From an uncultured Sphingomonadaceae bacterium (lineage in GTDB: Bacteria; Pseudomonadota; Alphaproteobacteria; Sphingomonadales; Sphingomonadaceae): a stretch of DNA of 64,000 nucleotides. The translations under genes were made by a program, and so were the position numbers. Location: NCBI GenBank assembly GCA_947488845.1, contig CANLBM010000008.1, positions 86,662-150,661 on the forward strand, read 5' to 3'. Within the stretch, counting starts at the first letter, position 1. Each line of letters starts with the position of its first letter. The notes below the pieces were generated by a model that was not told the DNA's origin, made no database searches, and saw only the letters and a list, made by a program, of their open reading frames with translations. Shown piece after piece: positions 1 through 7,617 of this stretch.

Positions 1-2
1 GG

Positions 3-230
3 CTGGCACGAGGGATTCAGACCGGAAACATATTGCTGCGGATTGCCGGCCTGTTGCTACTGACCGTCGTGACACTCAAAGTCTTCCTGTTTGACGCCAA
101 TCAACTCGACGGGATATTGCGCATCATTTCCTTCCTCGGTCTCGGCATCGCATTGATCGGGATCGGCTGGATATACGGCAAGATCATGGGGCGGGACGTC
201 GATCCCTCTGGCGAGCAGGCTGCGGGGTGA
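3..230 (+). CDS. DUF2339 membrane protein, C-terminal end only
   Basis: The reading frame is open from the left edge of the window, so the start lies upstream and only the last 75 codons are present. The remaining sequence has two hydrophobic segments. Between them runs a KVFLFD...LDGILRIISFLGLG pattern that matches the conserved tail of DUF2339 polytopic inner-membrane proteins, which usually exceed 800 residues. The function of the family is unknown. The TGA stop overlaps the GTG start of the next gene (GTGA), so the two are probably translated together. The family call rests on a short piece and is moderately sure. Confidence 0.6.
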   Translation: MARGIQTGNILLRIAGLLLLTVVTLKVFLFDANQLDGILRIISFLGLGIALIGIGWIYGKIMGRDVDPSGEQAAG

Positions 231-658
231 CCATGCCGCGTCCGATGATCCGGATTGTCATTATCTATGCGCTGCTGTTGGCCTGCGCCGCCTTCGCGCT
301 GGAGTGGTTGCAATATCAATATTTCGCCAAGACCTATTCGGTCGAACTCTATGTCGTCCTGATCGCGCTGGGCTTTGCCTCGCTCGGCATCTGGGTGGGA
401 CACAGGTTGACCGCGAAAAAGCCGCGCGGCCGGTTTGAGCGGAATGACACCGCGCTCAAATCACTGGGCATATCGGGGCGGGAACTGGAAGTGCTCGAGG
501 CACTGGCCGACGGCCAATCCAACAAGGAGATCGGAAGGACGCTCGATATCTCGCCCAATACGGTCAAAACCCATATCTCCCGGCTTTACGAAAAATTACA
601 GGTCAGTGGCCGTGTCCGGGTGATCGAGGAAGCAAGGTCCCTGCATCTGATACCGTGA
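227..658 (+). CDS. Membrane-anchored LuxR-type HTH transcriptional regulator
   Basis: A 143-residue protein with two predicted membrane helices (about residues 8-28 and 38-58) and a C-terminal LuxR/GerE helix-turn-helix (about 80-138). The motif LSGRELEVLEAL-type is seen here as GISGRELEVLEALADG, followed by SNKEIGRTLDISPNTVKTHI. No receiver domain is present, so any signal is probably sensed through the membrane part. The GTG start overlaps the previous stop; ATG at 233 is an alternative start. It is followed at a distance of 93 bases by a DUF4199 gene and then a VOC gene, which suggests that it controls them. The HTH is certain; the target is inferred. Confidence 0.85.
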   Translation: MTMPRPMIRIVIIYALLLACAAFALEWLQYQYFAKTYSVELYVVLIALGFASLGIWVGHRLTAKKPRGRFERNDTALKSLGISGRELEVLEALADGQSNKEIGRTLDISPNTVKTHISRLYEKLQVSGRVRVIEEARSLHLIP

Positions 659-751
659 TATATACGGGTGATATGGGCCAAATCACCCGTCCGGGTGATT
701 TGCAAACGCCGCTGCAGGTGCCATAACCACCGCATCAACGGAGGGAATATC

Positions 752-1282
752 ATGCAGAAAATCGCTTTAACCTACGGAGTGATTTCCGGGATCATCACCA
801 TCGTCACCATGATCCTGGGTCTGATCGTCAGCGACGGCGGCAGCTTTCTGTCTTCGGAACTGTTCGGCTATCTGACCATGCTGGTCGCGCTGTCGATGAT
901 ATTCATCGGCATCAAGCGCTATCGCGATCAGGAACTGGGCGGAGTGATCCGGTTTCTGCCCGCATTCGCCATGGGGCTCGCTATCGCGGTAATAGCGGGG
1001 ATCATATATACGCTGGTATGGGAGCTATATTCGATGAGCAACGGCTACGCCTTTATCGACAGCTATGTGAACAGCGCGATCGAGGCGAAGAAAGCAGCGG
1101 GTCTGTCGGCGGAAAAGCTGGCGCAGGAGATCGCGACTCTGGAAGAGATGCGATCCGATTACGGCAAGATCTATATCCGTATGCCAATGACATTTCTGGA
1201 GATTTTTCCAGTCGGCCTGATCATCGCCATCCTGTCGGCGGCGGTTCTGCAAAATCCGAAAATCCTGCCGGTACGGCAATAA
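752..1282 (+). CDS. DUF4199 domain membrane protein
   Basis: A 176-residue membrane protein with four hydrophobic segments, two near the N-terminus (about residues 5-27 and 34-53), one about 70-90, and one near the C-terminus (about 145-168). A soluble stretch between the last two is rich in Lys and Glu. Length and layout fit the DUF4199 family, whose function is unknown. The ATG at 752 has a strong GGAGGG ribosome site 7 bases upstream; the longer frame from 668 has none. It lies between a LuxR-type regulator and a VOC gene on the same strand. Confidence 0.75.
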   Translation: MQKIALTYGVISGIITIVTMILGLIVSDGGSFLSSELFGYLTMLVALSMIFIGIKRYRDQELGGVIRFLPAFAMGLAIAVIAGIIYTLVWELYSMSNGYAFIDSYVNSAIEAKKAAGLSAEKLAQEIATLEEMRSDYGKIYIRMPMTFLEIFPVGLIIAILSAAVLQNPKILPVRQ

Positions 1283-1305
1283 GCGCAATTATGGGGAGAA
1301 TGAAA

Positions 1306-1674
1306 ATGAAACTCGGAGCCTTTTCGATCAGTCTGTCGGTCAAGGACATCGCTGCTTCCAGAGCCTTTTATGAAAAGCTGGGATTTGTTCAATTCGGCGG
1401 CGATCAGGACCAGAAATGGCTGATCCTGAAAAATGGCGAGACGCTGATCGGCCTGTTCGAGGGCATGTTTCCCAAGAATATGCTGACCTTCAATCCGGGA
1501 TGGGATCAGGATGGCCAGAATCTCGACGATTTCGATGATGTTCGCGATGTTCAGAAATCATTGCTGGCAGCGGGAGTGAATCTCGACAGCAAGGCTGATG
1601 ACGGCGAGGGTCCGGCCAGCATCATGGTCACCGACCCCGACGGCAATCCGATCCTGATCGATCAGCACCGCTAG
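1306..1674 (+). CDS. VOC (glyoxalase/bleomycin resistance) family protein
   Basis: A 122-residue single-domain protein of the vicinal oxygen chelate fold. It opens with [22 protein letters not shown], a typical first beta-alpha unit, and ends with [14 protein letters not shown], the usual metal-site strand with Asp-Pro-Asp-Gly. Substrate unknown; members include glyoxalases, dioxygenases and antibiotic-binding proteins. ATG 1306 is chosen because GGGGAG lies about 7 bases upstream; ATG 1291 and 1300 are in frame as well. The stop codon overlaps the stop of the convergent crotonase gene by a few bases. Confidence 0.8.
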   Translation: MKLGAFSISLSVKDIAASRAFYEKLGFVQFGGDQDQKWLILKNGETLIGLFEGMFPKNMLTFNPGWDQDGQNLDDFDDVRDVQKSLLAAGVNLDSKADDGEGPASIMVTDPDGNPILIDQHR

Positions 1675-2363
1675 GCCAATTTGCGCAAATTCGGGTGATT
1701 GCCGATGCTTGCCCGGATCGCATCGAGCGCCGGTTTGCGCATCGCCGATTTCTGATAGGCATAGGCATGGCCCGGCAGCTTGGCGAGTTGCCCCGCAATC
1801 GCGGTCGCCTGCCCGATGACCTTGTCCGGCTCGACCAGCATATCCAGATATCCCGCCTCGACCGAGCCTTTCGGATCATAGATGAACGCCTGGATCATCG
1901 CCCGGGTCTGGTGCAGCGGACTGAGCCGGTCGCGCGCCAGCTCGACCGCAAATACCGGGAGCGTCATGCCGGTAATCGATTCATTCGCACCCAGCTTGAA
2001 ATCGCCCGCCGCACCAATCCGCGTGTCGCAGGCCATCAGCAGAAACACGCCCATGGCGATCGCATGCCCGTTGCAAGCCCCGACAACCGGCATTGGTCCG
2101 CCATAAAGACGGAGCACCAGCTCGGACGCCCGGTCGAGCAGACGAACAGCATCCTCACGGGCAAACCCACCCATCATGCCGAGATCGAAACCTCCGGAGA
2201 AACGCCCTTCGCGGCCGGTCAGGACGATCGCCTTGGCGTCCGCCTCGGCCTTGTCCAACGCTTCGTTAAGCGCGATCATCAGATCGAAATTGACGGCATT
2301 GGCCTTGCCATCGTCCATGGCGATCAGGGCAACATCATTCTGGATATCGATGGAAATGCTCAT
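1671..2363 (-). CDS. Crotonase/enoyl-CoA hydratase-isomerase family protein
   Basis: A 230-residue crotonase-fold enzyme acting on acyl-CoA thioesters. The oxyanion-hole segments are visible as [13 protein letters not shown] (about residues 49-61) and [18 protein letters not shown] (about 97-114). Gly is kept at the second hole, but the two catalytic Glu residues of true enoyl-CoA hydratases are not obvious, so hydratase, isomerase or hydrolase activity cannot be told apart. ATG has an AAGGA ribosome site 6 bases upstream. The gene stands alone and converges on the VOC gene. Confidence 0.8.
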   Translation of the reverse strand: MSISIDIQNDVALIAMDDGKANAVNFDLMIALNEALDKAEADAKAIVLTGREGRFSGGFDLGMMGGFAREDAVRLLDRASELVLRLYGGPMPVVGACNGHAIAMGVFLLMACDTRIGAAGDFKLGANESITGMTLPVFAVELARDRLSPLHQTRAMIQAFIYDPKGSVEAGYLDMLVEPDKVIGQATAIAGQLAKLPGHAYAYQKSAMRKPALDAIRASIGNHPNLRKLA

Positions 2364-2505
2364 TGTCTGTCCTTTTCAACGCGGCTTTTAATTGTCCGGT
2401 AAGCCTATTGCCGGAATCCATCAGGTCAACGGAAAAATCAGCGACAAAGGCCCCGAAATCTGCTGAATAAGAGCATGAGGTCGACAGTCCGTAACGGCAA
2501 ATCGT

Positions 2506-3627
2506 TCAGACCAGTTGCCCAATAATTTTCAGCAAACGCTCCACATCCTCCCGATCATGATAAAGGGCGAAGCCAATCCGCAAAACATCACCACGGACAT
2601 CGGTCACGACATTCTGCTCGGCCAGCCTGTCATGGAGTGCTGACGCTGTTTCGCCCCGAAAAGCGAGAAAGCGCGCGTGTTGCTCGTCGCCAAGCGGGTT
2701 GAGCAATGCAAAGCCCGGCAACGGGTCTCCGTCCAGAAACTGCGCCTGCAGGCCCGCAACATGACCTGAAACCAACGCCGTCGTAAGACCTTCGCTATCC
2801 AGCATGTTCTGCACCGCGTTAAAGCGGTAAAGACCGGACGGATCAAATGTACTGCCCAAAAACCGCCGTCCGTCAGGTGCGTAGCCAACTTCTCCCGGCG
2901 GCAGGGCCAGATCATCAAAGGCTGCATACCAGCCGGTCACTGCAGGCCGTTCGGCATAGCCCGGAGGCGCATGCAGGAAACAGGCCCCTTCCCCCGCCAT
3001 CGCATATTTATAGCCGCCCGAGAGGTAAAACACCCGATCGGCGATTTGCGACAGATCGGTCTCGATCGCCATGAAGCCGTGATAGCCGTCGATCACCACC
3101 CAGGCCCCCTCGGGACGGGCCAGCCCCGCCAGCTCGTCCAGCGCGGAGATGATAGTGCCGGAATTGAACAGGACCTGGCTGACAAATATCAGATCGAAGT
3201 CAGCAGATCGGGCGCTATCGAGCAGATCATCAGGCGACACCGTCTGCAAGACGACCTCTCCCGCCTCGACCCAGCGCTCCATTTGCCGGCGAAAGCTGTG
3301 AAATTCACCGTCGGTTGCCAGCACCCGAACCGGTCGCCCTGGAATGGCTGACAATATGCGGACGATAAAATCATGGGTATTGGGTGCAAAGCTCAACGTA
3401 GCGGGATCGGGCAAGTTCAATTCGGCGGCGACATTTTGCTGCGCTTCGGACCAGACGGGACCCATGATCTTGGTCCATTTGTGATCGGCCAGCAGCGCCG
3501 CATCTTCCCAGGCCGCCATATGGCCGTCATGGCTCGCGTCGGGCCAGAGATGGTGGCTATGCGCGGCAAAATGCAAACGATCCGGATTGGCCGCCAGAGA
3601 CCGGGAAAACAGATGTTTCCAGCTCAT
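2506..3627 (-). CDS. Kynureninase-like PLP enzyme (aminotransferase class V fold)
   Basis: A 373-residue fold-type I PLP enzyme. The cofactor site shows VVIDGYHGF (Asp180, His183) and YLSGGYKYAMAGEGACFLH, where Lys207 is the likely Schiff-base lysine. The GYKY...G.G...FLH pattern resembles kynureninase, which cleaves kynurenine or 3-hydroxykynurenine to (hydroxy)anthranilate and alanine. The ATG overlaps the stop of the upstream tryptophan 2,3-dioxygenase gene (ATGA), which supports a role in tryptophan degradation. It is shorter than classical KynU (about 400-420 residues), so the exact reaction is inferred. A longer upstream start would lie inside the dioxygenase gene and is rejected. Confidence 0.75.
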   Translation of the reverse strand: MSWKHLFSRSLAANPDRLHFAAHSHHLWPDASHDGHMAAWEDAALLADHKWTKIMGPVWSEAQQNVAAELNLPDPATLSFAPNTHDFIVRILSAIPGRPVRVLATDGEFHSFRRQMERWVEAGEVVLQTVSPDDLLDSARSADFDLIFVSQVLFNSGTIISALDELAGLARPEGAWVVIDGYHGFMAIETDLSQIADRVFYLSGGYKYAMAGEGACFLHAPPGYAERPAVTGWYAAFDDLALPPGEVGYAPDGRRFLGSTFDPSGLYRFNAVQNMLDSEGLTTALVSGHVAGLQAQFLDGDPLPGFALLNPLGDEQHARFLAFRGETASALHDRLAEQNVVTDVRGDVLRIGFALYHDREDVERLLKIIGQLV

Positions 3628-4421
3628 AACTGGGTACGCAGCGACCATAGTTCCGGAAAGGCCCGCTTGCCCACCGTGCTCTGCAGATAGGAAACGCCAG
3701 CGGTTCCGCCCGTACCCATTTTGCCGCCGATGATCCGTTCGACCGTCAGCACATGCTTGTGCCGCCAAGTCGCCATCGCATCATCGAGATCAACCAGCTT
3801 CTCGGCCAGCTGATAGAGCTCCCAATATTGCTCGGGATTGCGATAGACTTCCAGAAAGGCCGCCTCGACCTGTTTGGATGGTTGATGGGATTGCGCAAAA
3901 TCACGATCCAGCAGATCCGGAGCAATATCAAAGCCGGCCCGCGCCAGCGCGGCGATGGCATCATCCCAGATGCTCGACTGGTCGAGCGCCGCCTGCATCG
4001 CCGCCTGTGCTTCGGGTCGATCCTCCTGATATTTTAAAAACGCCTTGTCCTTGAGGCCGAGCATATATTCCACGGTCCGGAACTGGTCGGACTGGAAGCC
4101 GGAGCTGGTCCCCAGCACATGACGAAAGCGCGTATAATCGCTGGGCGTCATCGTCGACAATACATCCCAGCTCAACGTCATAACTGCCTGGATGCGGCTG
4201 ACCCTTGCCAACGCCTTATAGGCAGGCACGATCGCGTCGGCGGCTATTTGCTGTTTGGCGAAGCGCATCTCGCGAATGATTTGCTTGAGCCAGAGTTCCT
4301 TGGTCTGGTGTATGATGATGAACAACATTTCATCGTCCAGATCAGATCGGGGGTGCTGGGCGTCGAGCAATGTATCAAGCGCCAGATAGCGCGCATAGGT
4401 CATCGAGGATTTATCGGTCAT
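3624..4421 (-). CDS. kynA: Tryptophan 2,3-dioxygenase
   Basis: A 265-residue haem dioxygenase that opens the indole ring of L-tryptophan to N-formylkynurenine, the first step of the kynurenine pathway. Hallmarks are FIIIHQTKELWLKQ with active-site His38, the loop GTSSGFQSDQFR (about residues 104-115), the proximal haem ligand His223 in HKHVLTVERIIG, and the substrate loop GKMGTGGTAG. The length is normal for bacterial TDO. ATG 4421 (MTDKSSMTYARYL) matches the family N-terminus; the frame extends further upstream without homology. It is followed by the kynureninase-like gene in an ATGA overlap. No formamidase gene is seen nearby. Confidence 0.95.
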   Translation of the reverse strand: MTDKSSMTYARYLALDTLLDAQHPRSDLDDEMLFIIIHQTKELWLKQIIREMRFAKQQIAADAIVPAYKALARVSRIQAVMTLSWDVLSTMTPSDYTRFRHVLGTSSGFQSDQFRTVEYMLGLKDKAFLKYQEDRPEAQAAMQAALDQSSIWDDAIAALARAGFDIAPDLLDRDFAQSHQPSKQVEAAFLEVYRNPEQYWELYQLAEKLVDLDDAMATWRHKHVLTVERIIGGKMGTGGTAGVSYLQSTVGKRAFPELWSLRTQL

Positions 4422-4562
4422 GCGGAAGTGTAACGCTGCGGAACCGTTATGGGAAGAGCATCGATGTCGATGGCCAGCCAGCCTTTGCAATCACCAGAAT
4501 GGTGTTCAAAGGCCCGAGTTTTGTTAAATTTTTTTATGAATCCCAAGATTGGGATTGCTCTC

Positions 4563-4636
4563 TGGAGGCCCGACCCGGAATCGAACCGGGGTGCGCGGAT
4601 TTGCAATCCGCTGCGTCACCACTCCGCCATCGGGCC
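4563..4636 (-). tRNA. tRNA-Cys (anticodon GCA)
   Basis: On the minus strand a full cloverleaf can be drawn. The acceptor stem is GGCCCGA with TCGGGCC, the anticodon loop holds GCA between paired CGGATT/AATCCG arms, and the T arm contains GGTTCGATTCC. The discriminator base is U, as is characteristic of tRNA-Cys, and CCA is encoded. Length is 74 nucleotides. It lies alone between tryptophan dioxygenase and the Pcm-like gene. Confidence 0.97.
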
Positions 4637-4731
4637 GGAGAGAGGGCGCGAATTGCTTCGCTTTGCCGGTAAAGTCAACCCAAACTTGCATCATCCGTTT
4701 TTGGTCGTGCATATTGTCAGAAATGGCCTGA

Positions 4732-4761
4732 TTGTCGCGCAAAAGACGCAGTCGGTATAAA
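4732..4761 (+). promoter_or_regulatory. Candidate sigma70-type promoter ahead of pcm-tolC
   Basis: TTGTCG at 4732 and TATAAA at 4756 are separated by 18 bases, a reasonable housekeeping promoter. It lies about 130 bases upstream of the Pcm-like gene in an otherwise empty 250-base spacer. Found by eye only. Confidence 0.35.
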
Positions 4762-4888
4762 TTCGCCGGATTCCATCTTGGCGCAGGTGCCAAGCCCCGC
4801 TAGAAGCGACAAAATCTCATCCATAGTGTATTGTGTTAATAATACAGGCGTGGCATGGACGAAAAACATATTTTGGAAGGATCGACTC

Positions 4889-5542
4889 TTGGGTCAGGAA
4901 AATTTCAAGCAGATGCGCAAAGCCATGGTGGTCAGCCAGTTGCGCACGACTGACGTCAGTGATCCGCGTGTTATCGCGGCCATGAGTCATGTTCCTCGCG
5001 AAGATTTTGTGCCCGCTGCCCAGCGCAGCTTCGCTTATGCTGACCGCGGCGTTCAGGTCGGAGAAGGTCGCGCTTTAAATCCGCCGCTCACCACCGGGCG
5101 ATTGTTGAATGTCGCGCATGTGACAAAGTATGACAATGTCTTGCTGATCGGCGCGGCAACGGGCTATACCGCTGCTGTTGCGGCCCAACTTGCCGGATCG
5201 GTGACAGCGATCGAAGCGAATGCAAAACTGGCGGCGACTGCAAAGAAAAATCTGGCTGGCGTTGAAGGAATCACGATTGAAACGGCCGAACATGCAAACG
5301 GCTGGAGCCAATCGGCACCTTATTCCGTGATCGTTATTGATGGAGTGGTGGATCAGATTCCCCAAACCCTGGTCGATCAACTCGCCCCGGACGGGCGAAT
5401 CGTGGCGGCAGTCATGAATGACGGCGTATCGCGCCTTGCCTTGGGTCGCACTGCTGGGGAGCATGTCGGCTATCAATATTTTGCCGATTGCGGGGGATGT
5501 CACCTGCCCGGTTTTGAAAAAGCAAAAACCTTCACTTTTTAA
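4889..5542 (+). CDS. Protein-L-isoaspartate O-methyltransferase family protein
   Basis: A 217-residue class I SAM-dependent methyltransferase of the PCMT family, which normally repairs isoaspartyl residues. The PCMT N-terminal helix region (about residues 20-70, with VPREDFVP and GEGRALNPP) is clear. Motif I is degenerate: LLIGAATGYTAA in place of the usual LEIGTGSGYQ, so SAM binding or activity may differ. The start is TTG 4889, placed 8 bases after GGAAGG; the longer frame from 4778 has no such site. tolC follows 21 bases downstream on the same strand, an arrangement common in alphaproteobacteria. Confidence 0.85.
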   Translation: MGQENFKQMRKAMVVSQLRTTDVSDPRVIAAMSHVPREDFVPAAQRSFAYADRGVQVGEGRALNPPLTTGRLLNVAHVTKYDNVLLIGAATGYTAAVAAQLAGSVTAIEANAKLAATAKKNLAGVEGITIETAEHANGWSQSAPYSVIVIDGVVDQIPQTLVDQLAPDGRIVAAVMNDGVSRLALGRTAGEHVGYQYFADCGGCHLPGFEKAKTFTF

Positions 5543-5563
5543 GGTGTTCGGGAGAGATTTGAG

Positions 5564-7027
5564 ATGAATAGACGTCGCCTTTTTGCTGGAACGGTTATCC
5601 TGACGCTGCTGTCTGCACCAGTGCAGGCAGACACGCTGCGCGATGCCCTGGTGGCTGCTTATCAAACAAATCCGACCCTGTCCGGCGCGCGCGCAGCCCA
5701 GCGGGCGACCGACGAGACAGTCGCGATCGCCAAAGCCGATGGCCGGCCCAGAGCGACCACCGATTTTGGTTTTCAGGAAAACTTCCTGCGGAGCGCCAAT
5801 AGCTTCACCGCACCTCTGCGCCAGTCCACTGCGGGCGGTTCGGTCACTGTGCCAATTTACTCGGGCGGAGCGGTAAAAAATGCCGTCCGCGCCGCCAGAA
5901 CCAGAGTCGAAGCGGGCCAGCTGGACCTCCGCGCAACCGAGGCGAGTCTTTTCAGCAATGTCGTCGCCACCTATATGGACGTTATCCGCGACACCGCGAT
6001 CGTCAAACTGAACCGGGCAAATGTCGGTGTTCTCTCGGTCAATCTGGAAGCGACCAGCGATCGGTTCGAAATCGGCGATTTGACCCGCACCGACGTGGCC
6101 CAATCGGAATCCCGGCTGGAAATTGCAAAGGGCGATCTGGAAACCGTGCGTGCGAGTCTCATCCGCAGCAAGGAAAATTACATCGCGCTGGTCGGACACG
6201 AACCCGGAGATCTGGAAGCTCCTCCGCCATTGCCGAACCTTCCCGAAACACCGGATCAGGCCGTCGATATCGCGCTAACATATAATCCGGACCTGCTCGC
6301 AGCCAAGGAACGCACCGCGGCCGCGGAATTCGATATCAAAGCAGCACGAGCGTCCAACAAACCTACGGTTTCGACTTATGCCCAAGGGCGCTATTTGAAT
6401 TACCATGGTACGCTCGGCGGGAATATTGCCGGCACAACTTTCATTCAGGAACAATCCACTGCAGAAGTGGGCATTCAGGCAACCATGCCGATTTACCAGG
6501 GTGGCCGCCCGGCTGCGCAAATCCGTCAGGCACAAGCGCGCTCTGGCCAGACTTACGAGCAGCTGATTGCGGTCGAGCGCGATGTCATTTCGCAGACCCG
6601 CGCGGCCTATTCCAGCTGGCGCGCATCGGAACGGGTGATCCAGTCCTCGGAGCGCGCCGTCGCTGCTGCCAGCCTGTCGCTGGAAGGTGTGCGGGCAGAA
6701 AATTCCGTCGGCAACCGGACCATTTTGGACATATTGAACGCCGAGCAGGAATTGCTCAACGCGCAAGTGCAGCTGGTGACCGCACGGCGCAACAGCTATG
6801 TCGCCGGTTTTTCCCTGCTCGCAGCGATGGGCCGGGCGGAAGCGCGCGATCTGGGGCTGGAAGGTGGGCCGCTTTATGATCCGAAAGTCAATTACGAGCG
6901 GGTCGACGATATGTTCTATGACTATCAAAGCGATCCGAATCCGGAACCGCAGGCAACCAGAACCGTTGACACTCAGGCCCAAAAAGCGGAGATAGAGCCG
7001 TTGCCTGAGATACCGACGCGCCGATAG
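5564..7027 (+). CDS. tolC: TolC family outer-membrane efflux protein
   Basis: A 487-residue outer-membrane channel for type I secretion and RND-type efflux. A signal peptide (about residues 1-22, ending VQADT) is followed by two repeated outer-membrane-efflux domains (about 25-215 and 235-430). Each starts with a helix pattern such as LRDALVAAYQTNPTLSGARA and carries VTVPIYSGG / ATMPIYQGGR at the equivalent strand. The C-terminal 50 residues are acidic and proline-rich, outside the barrel. Directly downstream of the Pcm-like gene and upstream of the PopZ-like gene. Trimer formation and periplasmic partners are known for the family; the partners are not in the window. Confidence 0.93.
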   Translation: MNRRRLFAGTVILTLLSAPVQADTLRDALVAAYQTNPTLSGARAAQRATDETVAIAKADGRPRATTDFGFQENFLRSANSFTAPLRQSTAGGSVTVPIYSGGAVKNAVRAARTRVEAGQLDLRATEASLFSNVVATYMDVIRDTAIVKLNRANVGVLSVNLEATSDRFEIGDLTRTDVAQSESRLEIAKGDLETVRASLIRSKENYIALVGHEPGDLEAPPPLPNLPETPDQAVDIALTYNPDLLAAKERTAAAEFDIKAARASNKPTVSTYAQGRYLNYHGTLGGNIAGTTFIQEQSTAEVGIQATMPIYQGGRPAAQIRQAQARSGQTYEQLIAVERDVISQTRAAYSSWRASERVIQSSERAVAAASLSLEGVRAENSVGNRTILDILNAEQELLNAQVQLVTARRNSYVAGFSLLAAMGRAEARDLGLEGGPLYDPKVNYERVDDMFYDYQSDPNPEPQATRTVDTQAQKAEIEPLPEIPTRR

Positions 7028-7082
7028 AATGAATAGCGTCGATTGGTTTCGGCGGCAGAGTATAAGCTTGGGGGTTTCGCAC

Positions 7083-7562
7083 ATGGCCGAACAGAACAGG
7101 GAATCATCGATGGAGGAAATCCTCTCGTCGATCAAACGCATCATCGCCGATGACAAGGCGATCGACGAGGATCGCCCCCAGCAACGTCGGAAAGCTCCGC
7201 TGAAACCAGCGCTGCAGGCTGTCCCGGATATCAAGCCGGCGAACGAAGAAGTGCTTGAACTGACCAACGAGTTGCCGGAAGCAGACAATCCATCCGCACA
7301 AGGCGTCTTTGGAGACCGCCGCAAGGAAGAGCGGCTGATCGACGACAACAAGCTCGATAGCATGCGCCAATCGCTCTCGGCGCTGGTAGAAAAAGGCGCA
7401 ATGGAACGCCGGCTACCACAACATCAGTCAGGTGGCACGTCGCTCGAAGACCTGACCCGTGAATTGATGCGACCGCTCATCAAGCAGTGGCTGGACCAGA
7501 ATCTGCCCGACCTCGTCGAAGAATTGGTGTCCCGGGAAATCCAGCGGTTAAGCGACAAATAG
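7083..7562 (+). CDS. DUF2497 / PopZ-like polar organising protein
   Basis: A 159-residue acidic protein with the two conserved PopZ/DUF2497 regions. The N-terminal helix is SMEEILSSIKRIIADD (about residues 9-24). The C-terminal region (about 113-156) is LEDLTRELMRPLIKQWLDQN, then LPDLVEELVSREIQRLS. The middle is disordered and rich in charged residues and proline. In Caulobacter PopZ anchors the chromosome origin at the pole. Start ATG 7083 follows a G-rich ribosome site; the frame upstream to 7029 lacks homology. valS lies downstream of two intervening genes here, whereas in many relatives it is adjacent. Confidence 0.85.
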   Translation: MAEQNRESSMEEILSSIKRIIADDKAIDEDRPQQRRKAPLKPALQAVPDIKPANEEVLELTNELPEADNPSAQGVFGDRRKEERLIDDNKLDSMRQSLSALVEKGAMERRLPQHQSGGTSLEDLTRELMRPLIKQWLDQNLPDLVEELVSREIQRLSDK

Positions 7563-7617
7563 GGCCGCATTCCTAATCCCAATTGCCTTGTCAGATAGCC
7601 GTGCTAGACTATCGGCC

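Noticed and set aside
4563..4888. tRNA-Cys as an integration site of a mobile island
   Set aside because: No integrase, direct repeat of the tRNA end or foreign-looking genes nearby; flanking genes are ordinary.
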